64,000 nt of DNA from Streptococcus sp. HPH0090 (GCF_000411475.1 NZ_KE150464.1:744001-808000); one strand, 5' to 3'; counted from the first letter of the stretch, positions 25,895 through 35,326 are shown. Numbers and translations are program-made. The notes: generated by a model not told the origin, from the letters alone.

Positions 25895-26542
25895 TTAGTT
25901 ACTGTTTGTTCTTATTTCAGTCAGTTTCTTATCCTTCAATTCAAGTGTAATATCTGACGCCTGTGCTACTTCCTTGCTGTGGGTCACAACGATCACACAC
26001 TTGCCTGTTTTCTCAGCAAGAGATTTGAGCAAATCGATGATATCTCCAGCAGTTTTAGGATCCAAGTTTCCTGTTGGTTCATCTGCTAAAATCACTGGTG
26101 CTTCCGATACAAGGCTACGAGCAATGGCAACACGTTGTTGCTGTCCACCTGATAATTGGAGAACATTCCGCTTGATTTGACTTTCATCTAAACCAAGTTC
26201 AAGAAGGGTATCCTTGCTAGCCTTTTTATTGACCAAGCGGATATTTTCCAATGGAGAAAGATAATCAATCAAGTTATAGTTTTGGAAAACTAGCGAGATA
26301 TGGTGCATGCGATGATAAGAATAACCTTGTTCACGAATATCCTTGCCTTCGAATAGGATAGCACCTTCGACTGGGCTATCAAGTCCTGCTAAGAGAGATA
26401 AGAGTGTTGACTTCCCAGCTCCTGATTCTCCAATAATACTATAAAACTTGCCAGGTTCAAAATCGTAATTGATTTTATATAAGACTGCTTCTGCAGTATT
26501 TTTATAACGATAAGTAAGATCTTGTAATTGTAGTAATGTCAT
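25895..26542 (-). CDS. vex2: ABC transporter ATP-binding protein Vex2
   Basis: 215 residues. Walker A is [13 protein letters not shown], the signature [15 protein letters not shown], and Walker [14 protein letters not shown], typical of MacB/LolD-type ATPases. The start is the ATG at 26540-26542 behind AAGGAG; a longer open frame extends back into vex1 but lacks a ribosome site. It drives Vex1/Vex3. Confidence 0.92.
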   Translation of the reverse strand: MTLLQLQDLTYRYKNTAEAVLYKINYDFEPGKFYSIIGESGAGKSTLLSLLAGLDSPVEGAILFEGKDIREQGYSYHRMHHISLVFQNYNLIDYLSPLENIRLVNKKASKDTLLELGLDESQIKRNVLQLSGGQQQRVAIARSLVSEAPVILADEPTGNLDPKTAGDIIDLLKSLAEKTGKCVIVVTHSKEVAQASDITLELKDKKLTEIRTNSN

Positions 26543-26555
26543 GATTTCTCCTTCA

Positions 26556-27833
26556 TTAACTAATAGATGATAAAATTTCTTTCGGTGATTTTCTAAATAA
26601 AAAGATAAAACAAAGTGCAACTGACAAGCAGCTGATTATAAGTAGGAAGATATAAGATTCTCCAAATGATAGAAGACTTGTTGTAAGATTCGTTGCTTTT
26701 GACAGAGTATCTTGTAGAGCAGCTTGGTCGCCACTTGTTAGTACAGTCTTCAAGAGATAGGAAGTAATGGCATTTCCAGCTACAAATGCAGGCAGAATAG
26801 ATGCCAATGAAACTATGATGACTTCCAGGCAGAATTGGCTAAAGATTGCTCCTTTTCCCTTACCTAGTGCCAATAAAATACCAACCTCGTAGACTCGCTC
26901 TCGTAACCAAAGTGACAAGACCAAGATCAGCGCTCCTACACCAGCGATCATAATGCCATAGAGGAAAATCTGTAGGAAGGTTTGGAAGGTCGAAACTGAA
27001 TCCTTGATTTGTTCAAAAGCCTTATTTTCCTTTTCAACTTGATAACCTTTGGTTTCCAGGGATAACTTTTCAATCTCTTGAATAATACTATCCATATCTT
27101 TTGGATTTTCTAGATAGAAACGAGCGGCGCTAACTTGAGCTTCCTTATTTCCAAGAAGAGTTTGGCTACTTTCGTAGTCTGTATAGACCGTGTTTTCACT
27201 AAAATCTGACGAAAGACCAGTGAATTTTTCTTGCTTCTTACCTGAGAAAATACCCACGATTTCATAGTCTATCCTTTGTCCACTATTTCCTTCAACTTGT
27301 CCAGAATTTAAGTTAATCTTATCTCCTAGCTTTAGATTGTTTTTCTTAGCTAAATCTTCGTGGATTAAGATTTTTTTACTGTCCCCTTTTTCGAGATGTC
27401 TTCCTTCTTTAAGACTAAAGGCGGAGCTTGTAAAAGAAACATCCTTGGAAGAATCTTCTAATGCAATTAAAGTGATGAGATTTTTTTCAGCCTCTGTCAA
27501 ATCATCCCTTTGGATACTTTGTTCTCCAGTAACAACTTCTTTGTCAGTCAACTTGGCTATTGTTTCTAGCTCAGGTGAAATCTTCTCAAGACCTTTTATT
27601 TTTTTAAGGTCATCTAGTTGAGACAGTTGAAAGGTCTGATCTGCTTCTATTCTTTTAATCGAAAAAGACGTATTCAATGAGCGATAGAGATTATTTTCTA
27701 CTGCTTTGTTGGACTTCATAAGCGTCAAACAAGCCGATATTCCAGCCAATAAGACAAATAGAATCAAGAATAATATGAGACTTCTCAGTCGTTTTCTGCT
27801 GACGTAAGCCCAAGCTCTTTGAGTGGGATTCAT
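26556..27833 (-). CDS. vex1: ABC transporter permease Vex1
   Basis: 425 residues from the ATG at 27831-27833 (MNPTQRAWAYVSRKRLRS), which follows GGAGGT by 5 nt. It has FtsX topology, with an N-terminal helix, an extracellular domain and three C-terminal helices including SLWLRERVYEVGILLALG. It is a paralogue of Vex3, and the vex1-vex2-vex3 order is as in pneumococcus. The 27-residue Pep27 described near this locus in pneumococcus was not found here. Confidence 0.9.
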   Translation of the reverse strand: MNPTQRAWAYVSRKRLRSLILFLILFVLLAGISACLTLMKSNKAVENNLYRSLNTSFSIKRIEADQTFQLSQLDDLKKIKGLEKISPELETIAKLTDKEVVTGEQSIQRDDLTEAEKNLITLIALEDSSKDVSFTSSAFSLKEGRHLEKGDSKKILIHEDLAKKNNLKLGDKINLNSGQVEGNSGQRIDYEIVGIFSGKKQEKFTGLSSDFSENTVYTDYESSQTLLGNKEAQVSAARFYLENPKDMDSIIQEIEKLSLETKGYQVEKENKAFEQIKDSVSTFQTFLQIFLYGIMIAGVGALILVLSLWLRERVYEVGILLALGKGKGAIFSQFCLEVIIVSLASILPAFVAGNAITSYLLKTVLTSGDQAALQDTLSKATNLTTSLLSFGESYIFLLIISCLSVALCFIFLFRKSPKEILSSIS

Positions 27834-27897
27834 ATAGCACCTCCATATTTGTAAAACCATTATAATATTCAAATATGAAATGTTTATGAAATACCAA

Positions 27898-27927
27898 AAA
27901 AAGAGCAAAAATATTTTTGCTCTTTTT
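27898..27927. terminator. 30-bp perfect palindrome upstream of vex1
   Basis: AAGAGCAAAAAT / ATTTTTGCTCTT extended by A and T tracts on either side. Acts in both directions as a likely terminator or insulator between tRNA-Leu and vex1. Confidence 0.7.
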
Positions 27928-27941
27928 GATGAAAAATAAAA

Positions 27942-27959
27942 AGCTAGCCAAAGCTAGCT
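27942..27959 (-). terminator. Terminator of tRNA-Leu
   Basis: On the minus strand AGCTAGC-TTTG-GCTAGCT followed by TTTTATTTTT, 9 bp past the tRNA. Confidence 0.85.
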
Positions 27960-27967
27960 CACTAGTA

Positions 27968-28053
27968 TGCGGAGAGAGGGACTTGAACCCTCACGACCTA
28001 AAGCGGTCACAGGATCCTTAGTCCTGCGCGTCTGCCAATTCCGCCATCCCCGC
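27968..28053 (-). tRNA. tRNA-Leu (anticodon AAG)
   Basis: An 86-nt class II tRNA with the long variable arm. Acceptor GCGGGGA / TCTCCGC, anticodon stem CAGGA / TCCTG, loop CTAAGGA with anticodon AAG (A34 expected to become inosine), T loop TTCAAGT. CCA is not encoded. Confidence 0.95.
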
Positions 28054-28130
28054 GTCGATTACTTTACTAGTATATCAACTTTGAAAAAAATTGTCAAGAC
28101 TTTTTTCAGATTTTTTCATCTTGAAATGTA

Positions 28131-28706
28131 TTATTCTGTAATTTCAAGCAAATTTTCATCGACCAATTTCGCACCAAGTGTATTCTTGAAATGTCCAAGT
28201 GCAAAGGCATGATTTTCAGGCCAAATGGATGCTACTGCTGGTTTCACAACTTCTATCTGGTAACCAAGATTATAAGCATCAATGGCCGTATGCAAGACAC
28301 AAATGTCAGTAAGAACTCCTGTCAAAATGACTGTATCTACCCTACGCTCTCTGAGACGGATATCCAAATCTGTTCCAGAAAAGGCCGAATAGTGACGTTT
28401 GTCCATCCAAAAAACACGACTATCATCGGCGTATTCCTGATAGAACTCGGCTAGTTTGCCATACAAGTTTCGTCCACTAGTCCCAATAATATTATGTGGT
28501 GGGAATAGTTTGCTTTCAGGATGAAAAACATCATTTTCTTCATGGGCATCGATGGTAAAAAAGATGTAATCGCCACGTTCAAAAGCCTTTTGGGTCACAT
28601 GATAGATATCATCAGATATTGCTTGAGCTGGAGCGCCCGCAGTCAGTTTCCCATGATTCGCTACAAAATCTTCTGTATAGTCAATAGAAATTAAAGCCTT
28701 AGCCAT
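28131..28706 (-). CDS. pncA: Nicotinamidase-like cysteine hydrolase
   Basis: 191 residues, isochorismatase/nicotinamidase fold. The catalytic triad is visible: Asp in ISIDYTEDF (near 10), Lys in MDKRHYSAFSGTDL (near 103) and Cys in GVLTDICVLHTA (near 136). It probably converts nicotinamide to nicotinate, feeding PncB and NadE, both encoded in this window. The start codon shares its first base with the codY stop (TAATG), so translation is coupled to codY. The alternative is another isochorismatase-like amidase. Confidence 0.85.
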   Translation of the reverse strand: MAKALISIDYTEDFVANHGKLTAGAPAQAISDDIYHVTQKAFERGDYIFFTIDAHEENDVFHPESKLFPPHNIIGTSGRNLYGKLAEFYQEYADDSRVFWMDKRHYSAFSGTDLDIRLRERRVDTVILTGVLTDICVLHTAIDAYNLGYQIEVVKPAVASIWPENHAFALGHFKNTLGAKLVDENLLEITE

Positions 28707-29494
28707 TAATAGTCCCTCTTTTTCACTTCTTCAAAAATATCTGGAATGAGAACTTTGAGATAAGTTCCTTTCATACCAAGAGAACGACTCTCAATAATCC
28801 CTGCAGATTCGAGTTTACGAAGGGCATTAACAATTACAGAACGAGTGATACCGATACGGTCAGCAATGACTGAAGCTGTTAATTGACCTTCATTACCATT
28901 TAATTCAGCTAGAATAGCCGATACTGCTCTAAGTTCAGAGTAAGAAAGTGTATTGACCGCCATAGTTACAGCCGTACGACGACGAATATTTTTCTCATCT
29001 TCTTCACGTTGGAAGTTCAAGAGTTGAATTCCTACTACTGTACTGGCAATCTCAACCAGAATCAAATCATCTTCTTCAAACTTTTTATCATTGCGCCAAA
29101 TAATCAATGAACCCAAGCGAATACCAGAGACATGGATTGGAGCAATCGTTGTCAAACCATCTGGGAAATCAGAACGACTCTCAGTTGGGAAAATTGTCAA
29201 ATCATGCTCAACTGGAAGATTAGCCTCCGTATCGTAGATCATGTTCGCACCTTGCACATAATCTTCTGGGAAAGTCTTTGATTGGAAGAATTGCTCTACT
29301 CGGTCATTATTAGTTTTGTAGCGCATAAAGTAGCCCAACAAACGACCCTTGCTATTCACAATACAAGCGTTACAGTCAATAATGTCTGCTAATTGACGTG
29401 TAATGGCATTATAAGGAAGCTCATCTTGTAATTGCTCCTCCGAACGCTTTAAAATTGATGTGATTTTTCTTGTTTTTTCTAATAAATGTGCCAT
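28706..29494 (-). CDS. codY: Global repressor CodY
   Basis: 262 residues. The N-terminal GAF domain (about 1-155) binds branched-chain amino acids, and a C-terminal winged helix carries the highly conserved [20 protein letters not shown] recognition segment. It represses nitrogen and nutrient-uptake genes when amino acids are plentiful. The promoter TTGAAA-17-TATAAT lies at 29521-29549 with a near-consensus CodY box beside it, indicating autoregulation. Co-transcribed with pncA. Confidence 0.97.
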   Translation of the reverse strand: MAHLLEKTRKITSILKRSEEQLQDELPYNAITRQLADIIDCNACIVNSKGRLLGYFMRYKTNNDRVEQFFQSKTFPEDYVQGANMIYDTEANLPVEHDLTIFPTESRSDFPDGLTTIAPIHVSGIRLGSLIIWRNDKKFEEDDLILVEIASTVVGIQLLNFQREEDEKNIRRRTAVTMAVNTLSYSELRAVSAILAELNGNEGQLTASVIADRIGITRSVIVNALRKLESAGIIESRSLGMKGTYLKVLIPDIFEEVKKRDY

Positions 29495-29520
29495 TTTTTA
29501 CCTCGCATATAATCGCTTTC

Positions 29521-29565
29521 ATTATATCATAAAATTCTGACTTTTTCAACAATTATCTGAAAATT
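29521..29565 (-). promoter_or_regulatory. codY promoter with adjacent CodY box
   Basis: Minus-strand TTGAAA (29544-29549), 17 bp, TATAAT (29521-29526). AATTATCTGAAAATT at 29551-29565 matches the CodY box AATTTTCWGAAAATT at 14 of 15 positions and abuts the -35. The rest of 29566-29734 is AT-rich with no gene. Confidence 0.75.
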
Positions 29566-29734
29566 GTTTATTGAATTGCAATTCAAGTGTATTCGAAAAT
29601 TTTTCCTATTTTTTATAATTTTCTTATTGACAGCTTTCTGATTTTTTGATAGAATAATATTACAAGATAACAAATTTATAAATACAAACTTCTCGTATTA
29701 CTTTTTCATATGACTCTCGGTCTCCTTATATATA

Positions 29735-29766
29735 AAAGCGATCCACCTCAGTGAACCGCTTTTTTT
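29735..29766 (-). terminator. Terminator of cshA
   Basis: On the minus strand AAAAGCGGTTCAC-TGAG-GTGGATCGCTTTT directly after the stop codon. The opposite strand also ends in a T-run. Confidence 0.75.
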
Positions 29767-29767
29767 G

Positions 29768-31342
29768 TTATTTATCTCCTTTGTTACGAATAACAAAGCC
29801 TGTTTTCTTCTCGCTTGAAGTATTGCGTGGTTTTTTAGTATCCTTGCGGTAACGCTTCTCTTTATCAAAGCGATCCTTTGAACGTCCACCTTTACGATAG
29901 TCATCACGACGTCCATTGCCACGGCGATCACGATCTCGACGGTCATCCCCACGACGACCTCCTCGACCACCCTTGCCTTTGCCACCGAAGCCACCACCAG
30001 ATGGTTTAAATGGTAAAGGTTTTTCACGTGCAATCTCAACCTCAGGAAGACTATCTGGGTCTTGAACTGTTAAGCTGAGGATATACATGGCCAATTCTTC
30101 TGGGCTGAATTCTGAGGCCAATTGACGAGCATCCTTGCCAAACTTCTCAAAGTTACTACGAATCTCCTCATTCGCAAAATCACGTTCAATTTTCTTCAGT
30201 GCAACCTGCTTCTTAGCTTGAAAGGCTTCTTCTGCACTTGCAGGCTTGAGACCTTTCATGCGTTTCTTAGTTAAGTTCTCAATGATTTGTAGATACCCCA
30301 TTTCATTAGGTGAAACGAAGGTAATAGACTGACCTGACTTACCTGCACGCCCTGTACGACCGATACGGTGAACATAACTCTCAGGATCTTGTGGGATATC
30401 GTAATTGTAGACATGAGTCACACCTGAAATATCCAAACCACGAGCAGCAACGTCTGTTGCAACTAAGACATCAAGGTTACCATTTTTAAAATCACGAAGG
30501 ACACGAAGACGTTTGTTTTGGTCCAAATCTCCATGAATCCCTTCTGCACGGAAACCACGGATTTTAAGCCCACGAGTTAACTCATCTACACGGCGTTTGG
30601 TACGACCAAAAACGATTGACAACTCAGGTTGATCAACATCCATAAGTCGAGTCATGGTATCGAATTTTTCTTGTTCTTTAACACGGATATAGTACTGGTC
30701 TACTAATTCTGTTGTTAATTCTTTAGCAGCAATCTTCACATGCTCAGGCTCTTTCATGAACTGAACACCAATACGTTTGATAGCATCTGGCATAGTCGCT
30801 GAAAAGAGCAAGGTTTGACGATTTTCTGGTACACGAGAGATGATATCTTCAATATCTTCAAGGAATCCCATGTTCAGCATTTCATCTGCTTCATCTAAAA
30901 TCAAGGTTTCAATATCATGTAATTTCAAAGCCTTGCGTTTAATGAGGTCAAGAAGTCGTCCTGGTGTTCCTACTACGATATGAGCACCTGATTTAAGAGC
31001 CTTGATTTGTTTTTCAATGCTTGAGCCACCATAGACTGAACGAACTTTTACACCCTTGCTTCTACCAAAGCGGAAAAGCTCTTCTTGACTTTGAACAGCC
31101 AGTTCACGAGTTGGGGCAATCACCAAAGCTTGGATAGTTACTTCTTCTGTTCGAATTTTTTCAAGGGTTGGCAAGCCAAATGCTGCTGTTTTCCCTGTAC
31201 CAGTCTGTGCTTGACCGATAACATCTTTTCCTTCAAGAGCCAAAGGAATGGTTTGCTCTTGGATAGGACTTGCTTCTACAAATCCTGCTTTTTCAATTTC
31301 TGCTAACAAATCAGCAGAAAGATTAAATTCATTAAATTTCAC
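29768..31342 (-). CDS. cshA: DEAD-box RNA helicase CshA
   Basis: 524 residues. Q motif near ASPIQEQTIP, motif I AQTGTGKTAAFG, DEAD box LILDEADEMLN, motif III SATMP and motif VI HRIGRTGRAGKSG. The low-complexity Gly/Arg/Asp/Lys-rich tail (about 435-505) binds RNA. It is a degradosome-type helicase for mRNA turnover and ribosome assembly. It starts at GTG 31342 with only a weak AGAAG site, and a hairpin (31361-31377) lies in its long leader. Both suggest post-transcriptional limits on expression. Confidence 0.95.
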   Translation of the reverse strand: MKFNEFNLSADLLAEIEKAGFVEASPIQEQTIPLALEGKDVIGQAQTGTGKTAAFGLPTLEKIRTEEVTIQALVIAPTRELAVQSQEELFRFGRSKGVKVRSVYGGSSIEKQIKALKSGAHIVVGTPGRLLDLIKRKALKLHDIETLILDEADEMLNMGFLEDIEDIISRVPENRQTLLFSATMPDAIKRIGVQFMKEPEHVKIAAKELTTELVDQYYIRVKEQEKFDTMTRLMDVDQPELSIVFGRTKRRVDELTRGLKIRGFRAEGIHGDLDQNKRLRVLRDFKNGNLDVLVATDVAARGLDISGVTHVYNYDIPQDPESYVHRIGRTGRAGKSGQSITFVSPNEMGYLQIIENLTKKRMKGLKPASAEEAFQAKKQVALKKIERDFANEEIRSNFEKFGKDARQLASEFSPEELAMYILSLTVQDPDSLPEVEIAREKPLPFKPSGGGFGGKGKGGRGGRRGDDRRDRDRRGNGRRDDYRKGGRSKDRFDKEKRYRKDTKKPRNTSSEKKTGFVIRNKGDK

Positions 31343-31360
31343 GTTTTTCTTCTTTCTAAA

Positions 31361-31500
31361 GATGGTGCGAAGCCATCCTATAGCGCTTAATTTATACTTT
31401 TCTTGTCATGACGGTTTTTCATATCTTTTTATGAAAGATCGTGTTGCTTCTTTTCCACTAAAGAAAAGTACTGCTTTCTTTGCAACTTATCTAGTATATC
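31361..31500 (-). promoter_or_regulatory. cshA promoter and long leader
   Basis: A TGATATACT extended -10 (31492-31500 region) gives a leader of about 140-150 nt before the GTG start. Close to the start, GATGG / CCATC (31361-31377) folds around CTTCGCA. The leader contains no convincing ORF. Inferred, not proven. Confidence 0.4.
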
Positions 31501-31652
31501 ACAAGAGAGGGCCAAAAGATAGTCTAACCACTTGATTAAAACATGTAAACGATTTTTCTATTTTTTGAACTTGATTCCCGAAAGCTTTCGTGAGACTATT
31601 TTAGTCCAATATTTTTTCCCGTAGCAGATTTGTGCAAAAGTTTTTTTCTTGT

Positions 31653-31660
31653 GCTAGAAT
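31653..31660 (+). promoter_or_regulatory. Candidate -10 of the har gene
   Basis: TAGAAT with upstream TG (TGCTAGAAT), 24 bp before the ATG and followed by AGGAGG. The -35 is unclear. Nothing else is seen in 31501-31650. Confidence 0.45.
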
Positions 31661-31684
31661 GAAATCAAATAGGAGGATTTAAAA

Positions 31685-33001
31685 ATGTTAACATACGATT
31701 TAATTGTAATTGGATTTGGTAAAGCCGGTAAGACTTTGGCTGCTAAGATGAATGCGGCTGGTAAGAAAGTTGCTGTCATCGAGCGCAGTAAAGCGATGTA
31801 TGGTGGTATTTGCATTAATTTTGCTTGTATCCCAACCAAGACTATGATTGTAGCAGCTGAAAAGGGCTGGTCATTTGACGATACCATGAAAGAGCGTGGT
31901 GCGGTGACAGGTCGTCTTAACGCTAAGAATTATAAAATGTTGGCAGACAATGGCGTTGATGTCATTGATGCAGAGGCACATTTCGTGTCAAATAAGGTCA
32001 TCGAAGTAGTGGCTGGTGATGACCGCCAAGAGCTTACGGCTGAAACTATTGTCATCAATACAGGTGCTGTGTCTAATGTCTTGCCGATTCCTGGGTTGAC
32101 AACAACTGAGCATGTCTACGATTCAACTGGTATTCAAACCCTTGAAGCCTTGCCAAAACGTTTAGGTGTCTTAGGTGGTGGTAATATCGGTCTTGAATTT
32201 GCTGGCCTTTATAACCGTTTGGGTAGCCAAGTGACTGTCTTGGATGCAGCGACTAGCTTCTTGCCACGTGTGGAGCCATCTATTGCTAAGTTGGCTAAGG
32301 AATACATGGAAGAGGACGGCATTGTCTTTGAGCAAGGTGTTAAAACTTCCGAAGTTAAGAATGACGGTGATGAAGTTGTCATTGTTACTGATAAAGGAGA
32401 CTTCCGTTTTGATGCACTCCTTTATGCGACAGGACGCAAGCCTAATATTGAACCTCTTCACTTGGAAAACACCGATATTGCCTTGACTGAGCGTGGTGGT
32501 ATCCAGGTTAATAAGCATTTGGAAACAAGCGTTCCAGGTGTCTTTGCAGTAGGTGATGTCAATGGTGGTCTTCAATTCACTTATATTTCATTAGATGATT
32601 TCCGTATTGTCTTTAATTACTTGACAGGGGATGGTAGCTATAATCTTGAAACACGTGGAGCTGTTCCAACCGCTATGTTCCTCAACCCACCTTTGGCACA
32701 AGTTGGTCTTACTGAAGACCAAGCCAGAGCAGCAGGTGGACCAGTTGCTGTCAAGGAACTTCCAGTTGCTGGCATGCCTCGTGGTCATGTTAATGGCGAT
32801 TTGCGTGGTGCCTTCAAAGCTGTAGTAAACCCTGAAACTAAGGAAATCTTGGGTGTGACCCTCTTTGGTCAAGAATCTCATGAAATTATCAATTTGATTA
32901 CTCTTGCTATGAACCATCATATCCCATACACAGATTTGGCTAAACAAATCTTTACTCACCCAACTATGGCTGAGAACCTAAACGATTTGTTTGCGATTTA
33001 A
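31685..33001 (+). CDS. har: Hypothiocyanous acid reductase (RclA/Har-type flavoprotein)
   Basis: 438-residue flavin disulfide reductase. FAD-binding GFGKAGKTLA at the N-terminus, redox cysteines C43 and C48 in GGICINFACIPTKT, NADPH-binding GVLGGGNIGLEFAGL, FAD site FAVGDVNGG, and a dimerisation domain ending in FTHPTMAENLN. Proteins of this group in pneumococcus reduce HOSCN made by host peroxidases, a defence needed in the mouth and airways. AGGAGG precedes the ATG. It lies downstream of divergent cshA, as in pneumococcus. The alternative is a generic class I disulfide reductase. Confidence 0.87.
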   Translation: MLTYDLIVIGFGKAGKTLAAKMNAAGKKVAVIERSKAMYGGICINFACIPTKTMIVAAEKGWSFDDTMKERGAVTGRLNAKNYKMLADNGVDVIDAEAHFVSNKVIEVVAGDDRQELTAETIVINTGAVSNVLPIPGLTTTEHVYDSTGIQTLEALPKRLGVLGGGNIGLEFAGLYNRLGSQVTVLDAATSFLPRVEPSIAKLAKEYMEEDGIVFEQGVKTSEVKNDGDEVVIVTDKGDFRFDALLYATGRKPNIEPLHLENTDIALTERGGIQVNKHLETSVPGVFAVGDVNGGLQFTYISLDDFRIVFNYLTGDGSYNLETRGAVPTAMFLNPPLAQVGLTEDQARAAGGPVAVKELPVAGMPRGHVNGDLRGAFKAVVNPETKEILGVTLFGQESHEIINLITLAMNHHIPYTDLAKQIFTHPTMAENLNDLFAI

Positions 33002-33106
33002 TACTCTTCGAAAATCAAATTCAAACCACGTCAGCTTCACCTTGCCGTACTCAAGTACTACCTACGGCTAGCTTCCTAGTTTGCTCTTTGATTTTCATTG
33101 AGTATA
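33001..33106 (-). repeat. BOX element (boxA-boxC type)
   Basis: Read on the minus strand, it begins with the boxA signature (TATACTCAATGAAAATCAAA...) and ends with the boxC signature (...TTTTCGAAGAGTAT), with no boxB between. It starts at the last base of the har stop codon. BOX elements are miniature repeats of the Mitis group that fold into stable RNA. This copy sits between har and the murT promoter. Confidence 0.88.
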
Positions 33107-33178
33107 ATTTTAGAAAGCAGCCCTCGTCGGGCTGTTTTTTCTTCACTGAAATCTCAAATCTATCTTTTCTAGCTTTTA

Positions 33179-33187
33179 TGATATAAT
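33179..33187 (+). promoter_or_regulatory. murT extended -10, leaderless type
   Basis: TGATATAAT ends 6 nt before the murT ATG at 33194. No Shine-Dalgarno lies between and the -35 region (TCTATC) is poor. Confidence 0.6.
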
Positions 33188-33193
33188 AGAAAC

Positions 33194-34537
33194 ATGAAAT
33201 TTAAAACTACTTTGGGCCTTCTTGCTGGGCGTTCTTCTCACTTTATTTTGAGCCGTCTTGGCCGTGGAAGTACGCTGCCTGGAAAACTCGCCCTTCAATT
33301 TGATAAAGATATTCTACAACATTTAGCAAACAACTACGAAATTGTTGTGGTAACTGGTACCAATGGAAAAACCTTGACAACCGCTCTCACTGTCGGTATC
33401 CTAAAGGAAATTTATGGTCAAGTGTTAACCAATCCAAGTGGTGCCAACATGATCACAGGGATTACGACTACTTTCTTGACTGCAAAATCTTCAAAAACTG
33501 GAAAAAATATTGCAGTACTTGAAATCGACGAAGCTAGTCTCTCACATATCTGTGACTATATCCAGCCTAGTCTTTTCGTTATCACTAATATCTTCCGCGA
33601 TCAGATGGACCGATACGGTGAGATCTATACGACCTACAACATGATTTTGGACGCTATTCGAAAGGTTCCTACTGCTACTGTTCTTCTAAACGGTGATAGT
33701 CCGCTTTTCTACAAGCCTGCAATTTCAAATCCTGTTCAGTATTTTGGTTTTGATCTAGAAAAAGGTCCAGCGCAACTTGCTCACTACAATACTGAAGGTA
33801 TTCTCTGCCCTGAATGTCAAAGTATTCTGAAATACGAGCTCAACACTTATGCTAACTTGGGAGCTTATATCTGTGAAAATTGTGGATGCAAGCGTCCTGA
33901 CTTGGACTACCGTCTGACAGAATTGGTTGAGTTGACTAACAATCGTTCTCGTTTTGTTATTGATGGTCAGGAATATGGTATTCAAATCGGTGGTCTCTAC
34001 AACATCTACAATGCTCTTGCTGCAGTTGCTATCGCTCGTTACCTAGGCGCTGATTCTCAACTGATTAAACAAGGATTTGACAAGAGTCGTGCTGTCTTTG
34101 GACGACAAGAAACCTTCCATATCGGTGACAAGGAATGCACACTGGTTCTTATTAAAAACCCTGTTGGTGCTACCCAGGCCATCGAAATGATCAAACTAGC
34201 TCCTTATCCATTTAGTCTATCTGTTCTCCTCAATGCCAACTATGCAGACGGGATTGATACCAGCTGGATTTGGGATGCTGACTTTGAACAAATTACTGAC
34301 ATGGATATTCCTGAAATCAATGCGGGTGGAGTTCGTCATTCTGAAATTGCTCGTCGTCTACGTGTTACTGGCTATCCAGCTGACAAGATCACTGAAACAA
34401 GTAGCCTGGAACAAGTTCTCAAAACGATCGAAGCTCAAGACTGCAAGCATGCCTATATCCTTGCGACTTATACGGCTATGCTGGAATTCCGAGAATTACT
34501 AGCCAATCGTCAGCTTGTTAGAAAGGAGATGAACTAA
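33194..34537 (+). CDS. murT: Lipid II isoglutaminyl synthase, MurT subunit
   Basis: 447 residues, Mur-ligase fold. ATP loop [12 protein letters not shown] (near 54). A zinc-ribbon insert has two CxxC pairs (LCPECQ and CENCGC, near 200-235), and a DUF1727 C-terminal domain follows. With GatD it amidates D-Glu of lipid II to D-isoglutamine, needed for cross-linking. The stop overlaps the gatD start (TAATG). The message seems leaderless. Confidence 0.95.
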   Translation: MKFKTTLGLLAGRSSHFILSRLGRGSTLPGKLALQFDKDILQHLANNYEIVVVTGTNGKTLTTALTVGILKEIYGQVLTNPSGANMITGITTTFLTAKSSKTGKNIAVLEIDEASLSHICDYIQPSLFVITNIFRDQMDRYGEIYTTYNMILDAIRKVPTATVLLNGDSPLFYKPAISNPVQYFGFDLEKGPAQLAHYNTEGILCPECQSILKYELNTYANLGAYICENCGCKRPDLDYRLTELVELTNNRSRFVIDGQEYGIQIGGLYNIYNALAAVAIARYLGADSQLIKQGFDKSRAVFGRQETFHIGDKECTLVLIKNPVGATQAIEMIKLAPYPFSLSVLLNANYADGIDTSWIWDADFEQITDMDIPEINAGGVRHSEIARRLRVTGYPADKITETSSLEQVLKTIEAQDCKHAYILATYTAMLEFRELLANRQLVRKEMN

Positions 34538-35319
34538 TGGTTTATACTTCACTTTCCTCAAAAGACGGCAATTATCCTTACCAACTAAATATCGCCCACC
34601 TCTATGGGAATCTCATGAATACCTACGGAGATAACGGGAATATCCTCATGCTCAAGTACGTAGCTGAAAAGCTGGGGGCCCATGTAACAGTTGACATCGT
34701 TTCACTTCATGATGATTTCGATGAACATCACTACGATATTGCCTTTTTCGGTGGTGGCCAAGACTTTGAACAAAGTATCATTGCTGGTGATTTGCCTGCT
34801 AAAAAAGAAAGTATCGATAACTTTATCCAAAATGATGGTGTCGTTCTTGCTATTTGTGGTGGCTTCCAACTATTAGGCCAATACTATATTGAAGCTTCTG
34901 GAAGACGCATCGAAGGTCTCGGTGTCATGGGACACTATACCCTTAATCAAACCAACAACCGCTTTATTGGTGACATTAAAATTCATAACGAAGAATTTGA
35001 TGAAACCTACTATGGTTTTGAAAATCACCAAGGTCGTACCTTCCTCTCAGATGACCAAAAACCATTGGGGAAGGTCGTATACGGAAACGGAAATAATGAG
35101 GAGAAAATCGGTGAAGGTGTTCACTATAAAAATGTTTTTGGTTCTTATTTCCACGGGCCTATCTTATCTCGTAATGCAAACCTTGCCTATCGCTTGGTCA
35201 CTACTACTCTTAAGAAAAAATATGGTCAGGACATTGTTCTACCAACTTACGAGGAAATTCTCAGCCAAGAAATCGCTGAAGAATATAGCGATGTTAAGAG
35301 CAAGGCAGAATTCAATTAA
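34537..35319 (+). CDS. gatD: Lipid II isoglutaminyl synthase, glutaminase subunit GatD
   Basis: 260 residues, class I glutamine amidotransferase. Catalytic Cys lies in [11 protein letters not shown] (near 108) and His in [10 protein letters not shown] (near 205). It releases ammonia from glutamine and channels it to MurT. AAGGAG precedes the ATG within the end of murT. A good terminator follows at 35327-35360. Confidence 0.95.
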   Translation: MVYTSLSSKDGNYPYQLNIAHLYGNLMNTYGDNGNILMLKYVAEKLGAHVTVDIVSLHDDFDEHHYDIAFFGGGQDFEQSIIAGDLPAKKESIDNFIQNDGVVLAICGGFQLLGQYYIEASGRRIEGLGVMGHYTLNQTNNRFIGDIKIHNEEFDETYYGFENHQGRTFLSDDQKPLGKVVYGNGNNEEKIGEGVHYKNVFGSYFHGPILSRNANLAYRLVTTTLKKKYGQDIVLPTYEEILSQEIAEEYSDVKSKAEFN

Positions 35320-35326
35320 TATTTAG

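Noticed and set aside
26543-26620. N-terminal extension of Vex2 as a Pep27-like peptide
   Set aside because: The extended frame shows a faint likeness in a few residues, but it has no ribosome site and simply reads the end of vex1 in another frame.
27967-28212. Plus-strand ORF over tRNA-Leu
   Set aside because: Its first part is the reverse complement of a well-formed tRNA and the rest opposes pncA.
29505-29527. Possible cre site in the codY leader (TGAAAGCGATTATA)
   Set aside because: Two mismatches to the consensus, including a key position, in AT-rich DNA; too weak to annotate.
31248-31535. Plus-strand ORF of 95 codons across the cshA start and leader
   Set aside because: It runs antisense into the conserved start of cshA, has no ribosome site and its translation looks like low-complexity noise.
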